From: Caldilineae bacterium
GTDB taxonomy: Bacteria; Chloroflexota; Anaerolineae; DUEN01
Length of the DNA: 32,761 nt
Direction of reading: 5' to 3'
NCBI GenBank assembly: GCA_011176545.1
Contig: DUEN01000059.1
Span: forward strand, 1-32,761
Positions 24,239 to 30,234 of this stretch are shown in pieces (the first letter of the stretch is position 1; each line of letters begins with the position of its first letter). The notes under the pieces were generated by a model. That model did not search any database and was not told where the DNA came from. It saw only the letters and a list, made by a program, of their open reading frames with translations. Both the position numbers and the translations under genes were made by a program.

Positions 24239-25162
24239 TTACCCCTTTATCCCGGTCATTACGATGCCCTGGACGAAATACCTCTGAGCCAGGAAGAAGA
24301 TAATGATGATGGGCAATAGCGTAAGCACAGCTACCGCCATCATATAGTGGTAATAGAAAGATCCTTGCTGGCCACGGAATTGGTTCAACGCCAACGCCAA
24401 AGTGTATTTATCTTGATCCTGCAAATACACTAGTGGTCCCATAAAATTATTCCAGTTCCCAATGAAAGCAAAGACAGCCACCGTCGCCAGGGCAGGCTTA
24501 GAGAGAGGAAGGATGATACGCCATAAGATGCCCCACGTTGAAGCACCATCTATCCGAGCAGCGTCATCGAGATCCCTGGGAATTGTCATGAAGAACTGAC
24601 GCAATAAGAAGATAAAGAAAGGCCATCCAAACCATGCAGGTACCATTAATGGCAAAAAAGTGTTCGTCCATCCAAGGGTACTAAAGAGAACATACTGAGG
24701 GATTAATGTAACCCACATAGGCACCATCATTGTTCCCAGGACGACGAGAAAGAGCACTTCTTTCCCTCTTGCTCGCAAGCGGGCGAACCCATAGGCAGGA
24801 AGTGAGCAAGAGAAGAGGTTCCCCAGTATGTTGCCTAGGGTGATAATGAGAGAGTTGCGAAGGAATAAATTGAAGGGAGCAAATTTGGTCCACCCTTCGA
24901 TGAAATTCTGCCACCGGATGGGATCCGGTATCCACTTGGGTGGGTAAATGAAAATTTGCTTGGGTTCTTTAAGGGCGGTAGAGAGCATCCATAAGAACGG
25001 CAAGGTAAGTAGAATTCCTCCTGGAATAACCAACGCATAGACTAGCAAGACGTATAACACACGACGAAGTTTCTTGTGGTAGTACCATGGCCGGCTAGCA
25101 ACCCGACGGGACACCCCAGCTCTATGCTCCAGAGTTTCATAAGTGCCAAGCCCCTCGCCCAT
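24239..25162 (-). CDS. Carbohydrate ABC transporter permease, MalG type
   Basis: 307 aa, the second inner-membrane permease of a CUT1-class sugar importer. It has six predicted membrane segments, starting with LVYALVIPGGILLTLPFLWML. The cytoplasmic EAA loop reads DAARIDGASTWGILWRIILPLSKPAL, which docks onto the ATPase. The start ATG 25162 follows GGAGAGG located in the end of the MalF-type gene, with only three bases between stop and start, so the two are translationally coupled. No MsmK/UgpC-like ATPase gene is present in this cluster; a shared ATPase must supply energy. Codon composition is clearly AT-richer than in surrounding genes. Confidence 0.93.
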   Translation of the reverse strand: MGEGLGTYETLEHRAGVSRRVASRPWYYHKKLRRVLYVLLVYALVIPGGILLTLPFLWMLSTALKEPKQIFIYPPKWIPDPIRWQNFIEGWTKFAPFNLFLRNSLIITLGNILGNLFSCSLPAYGFARLRARGKEVLFLVVLGTMMVPMWVTLIPQYVLFSTLGWTNTFLPLMVPAWFGWPFFIFLLRQFFMTIPRDLDDAARIDGASTWGILWRIILPLSKPALATVAVFAFIGNWNNFMGPLVYLQDQDKYTLALALNQFRGQQGSFYYHYMMAVAVLTLLPIIIIFFLAQRYFVQGIVMTGIKG

Positions 25163-25165
25163 CCG

Positions 25166-26089
25166 TCACCTCTCCTCAAATTCATAGTATACCCAGTATT
25201 TGCTGGCCTTGAACTGCAGCCAAGTAAGCCCTAGGATAATAACAAAGAGGATCCAGGCCATAGCTGAGGCATACCCCATCTTCAAATACTCGAATGCATT
25301 TTGATACAAATACATAACATAAACCAATGTCGCAGTTCCCGGTCCCCCTCGGGTCATCACATAAACGTTCGTGAAAATCTGAAAAGACTGGATAATTGAA
25401 ATCACGATCACGTAGAATAGCACAGGCGATAGCATTGGCAACGTCACATGAATAAATTCATGCCATTTATTACCTCCATCAATGCGGACAGCTTCATAGA
25501 GATATTCGGGTATCCCTTGCAGACCCGCCAGGAGGATAATCATATTACCACCGATACCCCATAGGCTCATGAGGATCAACGCCGGCATAGCCCATCTTTG
25601 ACTACCTAACCATTGTGGTCCTTTAATGCCAACCAGGGAAAGGAGATAATTTACTAACCCAACCTGAGGGTTAAAAAGCCAGACCCATAGGATAGCAATG
25701 GCGACACCGCTAGTTACTGAGGGCAAATAATAGAGCGTACGAAAGACTTCGATGCCGGGCACTTTCTGATTCATCAATATTGCCGCTAGTAGAGCCCCGA
25801 TCGTGCCCAGGCATACGCTGGCAAACCCATAATAAAACGTATTCTTAAGAACGACCCAGAAAAGGCGGTCTCCGAAGAAGAGCTTCTGATAGTTTTGCAA
25901 TCCAATCCATTCACGCGTTGTCAAACCTGTCCAGTTGGTAAAGCTCATCACCAGAGAGGCTATCAAGGGGCCACCAGTGAAGAGCAACAGGCCAATCAGC
26001 CATGGCGAGATTGCGATATAAAACTCTATCTCCTCTCGTTGCCTGAGCGTTAATCGTCGTCTCTTGGGCAATATTCTAACCCCAGCCAT
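25166..26089 (-). CDS. Carbohydrate ABC transporter permease, MalF type
   Basis: 307 aa, the first permease of the pair. Begins with a basic stretch (LPKRRRLTLRQREEIEFY) and then ISPWLIGLLLFTGGPLIASLVMSFTNW, the usual MalF/UgpA entry. The EAA loop reads EAVRIDGGNKWHEFIHVTLPMLSPVL. Six transmembrane helices are expected. AGGGG lies seven bases before ATG 26089. It is separated from the solute-binding protein gene by 89 bp carrying a strong hairpin, and from the MalG-type gene by three bases. Together they form the channel for the oligosaccharide or monosaccharide captured by the binding protein. Confidence 0.93.
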   Translation of the reverse strand: MAGVRILPKRRRLTLRQREEIEFYIAISPWLIGLLLFTGGPLIASLVMSFTNWTGLTTREWIGLQNYQKLFFGDRLFWVVLKNTFYYGFASVCLGTIGALLAAILMNQKVPGIEVFRTLYYLPSVTSGVAIAILWVWLFNPQVGLVNYLLSLVGIKGPQWLGSQRWAMPALILMSLWGIGGNMIILLAGLQGIPEYLYEAVRIDGGNKWHEFIHVTLPMLSPVLFYVIVISIIQSFQIFTNVYVMTRGGPGTATLVYVMYLYQNAFEYLKMGYASAMAWILFVIILGLTWLQFKASKYWVYYEFEER

Positions 26090-26118
26090 GTTTTTCCCCT
26101 TGATTCATCGCTAATAAT

Positions 26119-26150
26119 AGGGTACCTGCCCTTTTCAGGGCAGGCACCCT
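26119..26150. terminator. Intercistronic hairpin between binding-protein and permease genes
   Basis: AGGGTACCTGCCCT (26119-26132) and its partner (26137-26150) pair at 13 of 14 positions around TTTC. On the minus strand it is followed by ATTATTAGC. Such hairpins commonly allow partial read-through, so that the binding protein is made in excess over the membrane subunits. Confidence 0.6.
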
Positions 26151-26178
26151 CACCCTACATGGAGTACTCGCGGCTATA

Positions 26179-27534
26179 TCATCCGGCTTCAATTAACTTC
26201 TTATAGGCCTCATCTAGAACAGGAGTCCCTTCCTCCATAATATGCTGAACGGCCTCTTCAACAGTCATGTCGCCGGATTGTATAAGGCTGGTATACCGGT
26301 TAAAGATGTCCATAATCTCACCACCGGCGAGCGTCTTATATGGATGTCCAGTCTCCGCATAGTTCTCCAGGGCATCCAGGTAGTATTCCGCATGGTCTGG
26401 AGCTGGCTCGGAGTTGATCCAGCTCTGGTAAGCCGCTTTGCGTGCCGGGCTGCCTCGACCAGATTCTCCCCACATGAACTCCATCCCCTCTACCGAGAGG
26501 TATTCTCGCATGTAGGTCCAGGCGACATCGCGGTGCTTGCAATCGCGCGTGATGCCATAGCCACTACCAAATGACCCTGTCTTTCGTCCCTTCGGCCCCT
26601 TGGGCCAAGGGGCTACATCCCACTCGAAGGCAGCGAGCTCGTGGAGCTGAGGTGTGCCCCAAGAAGCTAATGCAAACATGGCAGCCACACCGGCCACCCA
26701 AACTCCCGCCGGAACTGCTTGAGACTCTGCTGGGGTGGGAGCTACCTTATGCACATGGATCAAATCGGCCCACCACTTCAATGCTTCTATAGCTTCCGGT
26801 GAGTCAAGCAGGAGTTTGGTATCATCGTCATTAAACGATCGGGCACCCCAGGGGCCCAATAGAGACACGCTCTGTTCGTTGCCAAGGCCCACAACGTTGC
26901 CATAGTAACCGCCCCATCCCCATTGCCCTTCTTTCGTCAGCTTCTTAGCATTTTCCAGGAGGTCGTCCATTGTCCAGGTTTCGTCGGGGTATGGGACGCC
27001 AGCCTCATCAAAGAGATCTTTGTTGTAACCTAGGATGATGGGCCCATGATCATAGGGGATCTCATATTGTTCTCCTTTGAAGCGATAAAGCTTAAGAGCC
27101 TCCTCCCATATCCCTTTGACATTGAATTCTTCATCTGCATCTACGTACTCTTGAATGCTAATACAGATGCCCTCGAAATTCCAAGGGAAGGCATAGCGGC
27201 CATGGACATAGATGATGTCCGGTAACGTACCAGCAGCCGCCCAGGTAGGGACGATCGCGTTGTGCTCGCTCCAAGTATTGTTCGTTATCTTGATTTTGAT
27301 GTCAGGATGCCGTTCCATAAATTGGTTGTCGAACTTCTTTTGATGCTCCAGGAAGATAATGTCCCAAGCATGAGCGGTTGTCAAAATGGTCACCTCTGGA
27401 ACTTCAGCAGGCTTTTCCTCCTCCGGCGCCGGTGCTGCTGGGGTCACTGGAGCGCACGCGGCCAGCGCGGCGCCACCTGTCAGCGCGGCAGCGAACCCCA
27501 AAAACTCTCGACGACTCATTCGTTTCGCGCTCAT
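26179..27534 (-). CDS. Sugar ABC transporter solute-binding lipoprotein (UgpB/MalE type)
   Basis: 451 aa, first gene of the transporter operon. The N-terminus has a twin-arginine motif (MSRREFLGF, R8-R9), a hydrophobic stretch and a lipobox LAAC with lipidated C27, so it may be exported folded by Tat and then anchored to the membrane. A Pro/Ala/Glu linker (about 28-45) precedes the binding lobes. EVTILTTAHAWDIIFLEHQKKFDNQFMERHPDIKI and GYNKDLFDEAGVPYPDETWTMDDLL are typical of COG1653 proteins. GAGGAGGG lies about six bases before ATG 27534. The bound ligand is probably a fucose-containing or related glycan, inferred from the fucosidase downstream. Its GC content is low compared with most of the window. 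Confidence 0.93.
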   Translation of the reverse strand: MSAKRMSRREFLGFAAALTGGAALAACAPVTPAAPAPEEEKPAEVPEVTILTTAHAWDIIFLEHQKKFDNQFMERHPDIKIKITNNTWSEHNAIVPTWAAAGTLPDIIYVHGRYAFPWNFEGICISIQEYVDADEEFNVKGIWEEALKLYRFKGEQYEIPYDHGPIILGYNKDLFDEAGVPYPDETWTMDDLLENAKKLTKEGQWGWGGYYGNVVGLGNEQSVSLLGPWGARSFNDDDTKLLLDSPEAIEALKWWADLIHVHKVAPTPAESQAVPAGVWVAGVAAMFALASWGTPQLHELAAFEWDVAPWPKGPKGRKTGSFGSGYGITRDCKHRDVAWTYMREYLSVEGMEFMWGESGRGSPARKAAYQSWINSEPAPDHAEYYLDALENYAETGHPYKTLAGGEIMDIFNRYTSLIQSGDMTVEEAVQHIMEEGTPVLDEAYKKLIEAG

Positions 27535-27562
27535 TTGGATCCCTCCTCGGAAATATTGATAC

Positions 27563-27591
27563 GATATAACTTACCAATGGGGGAGTGCCAA
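27563..27591 (-). promoter_or_regulatory. Candidate promoter of the sugar transporter operon
   Basis: On the minus strand: TTGGCA (27591-27586), a 17-bp spacer and TATATC (27568-27563), about 30 bp before the binding-protein start codon. Confidence 0.5.
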
Positions 27592-28063
27592 CCCACTAAA
27601 CCACCATAATTCTGTAAGCTCTCTGATGTTCTGAAGATTGGCTCATGGAGCTTCTATGGGATCTACTAAAAGACACCTCGGAAACCAATCGACAATGACT
27701 ATTGATAGCCGTCTATGACCTTAGCGGCAGCGGAGAGGCAACAAAGCATGCGAGGATAAACACATATTTCATCTCCGGAGACTTCTCTTCGAAGAGGCAA
27801 AGCCACTTATGGTACCGATGTCACGCTTCTATTATAAGCATGATCGGCTTGGATGTCAACTTGGATGCTAATATTGTTATATCATATCTTTTCCTCTAGA
27901 GTTTGCCCTTCATCTCCTTAATGAAACCAATCGGCAACAACAGGAACCATGTCTATACCGGTGAGGAGGAGCTAGTGCGCATCGTAGGTGGTCCTACCTC
28001 CACACGTCCTCCCGGCTGCTGTCGGCCTGTTTATCTGCCCCTTCTGCTGCGGTATTAACGTTG

Positions 28064-28097
28064 GAGATCGTTTTGTCTCTATACTGGTAACGATCTC
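28064..28097. promoter_or_regulatory. Inverted repeat upstream of the GH5 promoter
   Basis: GAGATCGTT (28064-28072) and AACGATCTC (28089-28097) are exact complements with 16 bp between, ending 22 bp before the -35 box of the cellulase promoter. Possible regulator site. Confidence 0.35.
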
Positions 28098-28119
28098 TTG
28101 GCGCAAGAACTCTATGCAT

Positions 28120-28149
28120 TTGACGCACAGGGATATCAACGTCTATACT
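28120..28149 (+). promoter_or_regulatory. Promoter of the GH5 cellulase gene
   Basis: TTGACG (28120-28125), an 18-bp spacer and TATACT (28144-28149), with a leader of about 80 nt before ATG 28236. Confidence 0.6.
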
Positions 28150-28235
28150 AAAACAATGTTGGCCTCACTGCCTTTCAGGATCCATACGACATCACCCTCG
28201 TGCTCCTATGAGATACGAAGGAGTGACAAAGGACA

Positions 28236-29303
28236 ATGTCTCGCAGATCGCTGAGCCATTTAGGCTTTCTTATCGGCATGGCGCTCATCACCATCATCGC
28301 CGCGGGCTGTGCGTTCCCGTTGACTCCTGGGCCGGGTGCCCAGCCATCCCCTGTCGCTACCAGGACACCCAGCGCTGAGGAGATCTGGCTCGGCCGCGGC
28401 GTCAACCTCGGCAATGCCCTGGAGGCCCCCTACGAAGGCGCCTGGGGCGTCGTCCTTCAGGAGGACTATTTCCAGCTCATCAGCGACGTCGGGTTCAACT
28501 CCGTCCGCATCCCCATCCGCTGGTCGGCCCACGCCGGCCAACAGCCTCCATATACCATCGATGAGCGTTTCTTCGCCCGGGTGGATTGGGCGATCAACCA
28601 GGCCCTGAGCCGGGGACTAAAGGTCATCATCAATATCCATCACTACGACGAGCTGATGCGAGATCCCGAAGGTCACCGCGAGCGCTTCCTGGCATTGTGG
28701 CGACAGGTCGCCGAGCACTACGCCGACTACCCGCCCGAGCTGATCTTCGAGCTATTGAACGAACCCCACGGCTGGATGACCGCGAGTGCGTGGAATGCCC
28801 TCCTGGCCGAGGGCCTCAAGGTCGTTCGCGAGAGCAACCCTACGCGGTGGGTGATCATAGGCCCGGTACGTTGGAACCACATCAGCGCTTTGCCCAGCCT
28901 GAAGCTCCCCAAGGATGATCCCTACCTGATCGTCACCGTTCACTATTACGAGCCATTCCGTTTCACGCATCAAGGGGCGGAGTGGGTCCCTGGAAGTAAG
29001 GCCTGGCTGGGCACCAGATGGGAGGGGACGGAGGCAGAGAAAAGGGCGATCGAGGACGATTTCGATCGAGCCGTCGCCTGGGCGAGGAGACACGATCGGG
29101 TCCTATTCCTGGGAGAATTCGGCGCCTACAGCAAGGCTGACATGGAGTCGCGAGTCCGATGGACCCGCTTCGTCGCGCGCCAGGCCGAGGCGCGCGGCAT
29201 CAGTTGGGCCTATTGGGAGTTCTGCGCCGGCTTCGGCATCTACGATCGCGCCCGCGGCAGGTGGAATCAGGCTCTACTGGAGGCTTTGGTCCCTCCCCAG
29301 TAA
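28236..29303 (+). CDS. GH5 endoglucanase-like lipoprotein
   Basis: 355 aa. Signal peptide with lipobox IAAGC (lipidated C25), then a short Pro-rich linker (to about 45). The catalytic domain is a GH5 TIM barrel: GRGVNLGNALEAPYEGAWG (53-71), VRIPIRWSAHA (90-100), IINIHHYDEL (131-140), FELLNEPHGW with acid/base E176, VTVHYYEPF (233-241), FLGEFGAYS with nucleophile E294, and WAYWEFCAGFGIYD (324-337). It hydrolyses beta-1,4-linked glucans or mannans at the cell surface. AAAGGA lies upstream of ATG 28236. It is transcribed on its own, divergent from the transporter operon; the oligosaccharides it frees could be imported by that transporter. No separate cellulose-binding module was seen. Confidence 0.93.
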   Translation: MSRRSLSHLGFLIGMALITIIAAGCAFPLTPGPGAQPSPVATRTPSAEEIWLGRGVNLGNALEAPYEGAWGVVLQEDYFQLISDVGFNSVRIPIRWSAHAGQQPPYTIDERFFARVDWAINQALSRGLKVIINIHHYDELMRDPEGHRERFLALWRQVAEHYADYPPELIFELLNEPHGWMTASAWNALLAEGLKVVRESNPTRWVIIGPVRWNHISALPSLKLPKDDPYLIVTVHYYEPFRFTHQGAEWVPGSKAWLGTRWEGTEAEKRAIEDDFDRAVAWARRHDRVLFLGEFGAYSKADMESRVRWTRFVARQAEARGISWAYWEFCAGFGIYDRARGRWNQALLEALVPPQ

Positions 29304-29330
29304 GAGCAATATTGAAGGGACCACCAAGGC

Positions 29331-29368
29331 ACAAAACAGGGGCGACGCATGCGTCGCCCCTGTTTTGT
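29331..29368. terminator. 38-nt perfect palindrome, bidirectional terminator; TAGGGGCG-like family
   Basis: Arms ACAAAACAGGGGCGACGCA with exact complement and no spacer. A TGTTTTGT end on the plus strand, and the same on the minus strand, make it suited to end both the GH5 transcript and the convergent SDR transcript. Its core matches that of the palindrome at 4574-4605. Confidence 0.75.
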
Positions 29369-29397
29369 CTCGCATATGCCAATCTCTTACGAGTTAC

Positions 29398-30207
29398 TCA
29401 TAGCGGCTGTCCCGGTGGGCTCAATTGCGCGGTGATGCCGCCATCCACGTAGATGACCTGCCCCGTGATGTAGGCCGCATCGGGCGAGGCCAGGAACGCC
29501 ACGGCCGCACCGATCTCCAACGGCAGGCCGAACCGTCCCAGAGGTATGCGTTGAGAGATAGCCTGGATCCTGGGATCCTCCGGCGCCGGCGTGCGCTCCG
29601 TGCGGATGGCGCCTGGCGCTATCGCGTTCACGCGAATGCCATATACGGAAAGCTCCAGCGCCATAGCGCGGGTCATGGCGTCGATAGCCCCTTTGGTGAC
29701 ATCATAAGGGAGGCCTCGCCAGTGAGCGCGCAAGCCGCCGACAGAGCTGATATGGATGATGTTGCCCTGGCGATGTTCTCGCATCACCTCGGCCGCGCGA
29801 TGACTGCAGATATATGGTCCTCTGATGTTGGCAGCCAGCTCGTAATCCAGCAACGCCTCATCCACCTCGAAGAAATGGTAACGACGAAGATCGGCGGCGT
29901 TGTTCACCAACAGGTCTACTGTGCCAAACGCGTTCAGTGTCTTCTCGAAGAGCCGATCCACATCCTCCGAGCGGCTAATATCACCAGGCACAGCCAGGAC
30001 GTCCGCGCCCAGCTCGCTTAACTCCGCGGCCACAGCCTGCACCGCCTCAGCCGTACGGCTGTTGATGACGACCTTCATCCCCTCTCGCGCCAGCCGGATG
30101 GCGATCCCCTTGCCGATCCCCCGGCTGGAACCCGTGACGATGGCAACCTGCCCGCATAGCTCGGGATAGCGGGGCTGTATCGAATTGTATAACGAGGCTG
30201 TGTCCAT
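29398..30207 (-). CDS. Short-chain dehydrogenase/reductase (gluconate/glucose dehydrogenase-like)
   Basis: 269 aa from ATG 30207, six bases after GGAGG; the longer frame begins inside the previous gene's spacer and lacks support. Classical SDR: TGSSRGIGKG (25-34) for NAD(P), LVNNAAD, the catalytic serine in IIHISSVGG, YDVTKGA (Tyr-xxx-Lys), and PGAIRTE. The C-terminus ASPDAAYITGQVIYVDGGI is typical. It oxidises or reduces a secondary alcohol, probably of a sugar or sugar acid. It follows the SbcC gene by 27 bp on the same strand, so they may share a transcript, but the functional link is unclear. The palindrome downstream ends the transcript. Confidence 0.9.
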   Translation of the reverse strand: MDTASLYNSIQPRYPELCGQVAIVTGSSRGIGKGIAIRLAREGMKVVINSRTAEAVQAVAAELSELGADVLAVPGDISRSEDVDRLFEKTLNAFGTVDLLVNNAADLRRYHFFEVDEALLDYELAANIRGPYICSHRAAEVMREHRQGNIIHISSVGGLRAHWRGLPYDVTKGAIDAMTRAMALELSVYGIRVNAIAPGAIRTERTPAPEDPRIQAISQRIPLGRFGLPLEIGAAVAFLASPDAAYITGQVIYVDGGITAQLSPPGQPL

Positions 30208-30234
30208 TCTCATCCTCCATGGAAGGCTCACCCG

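Larger units (their letters stand above)
27535..28235. other. AT-rich intergenic region between divergent sugar genes (about 700 bp)
   Basis: No ORF here has recognisable content. It holds a minus-strand promoter (27563-27591), a plus-strand promoter (28120-28149), an inverted repeat (28064-28097) and an imperfect direct repeat GAAACCAATCGRCAA at 27681-27695 and 27923-27937 (14 of 15). Line 27841-27900 has only 21 G/C of 60 by hand count. Confidence 0.5.

Noticed and set aside
27702-28254. Small ORFs of 65 and 88 codons in the AT-rich gap
   Set aside because: No recognisable domain or ribosome site, and the second overlaps both the GH5 promoter and its start codon.
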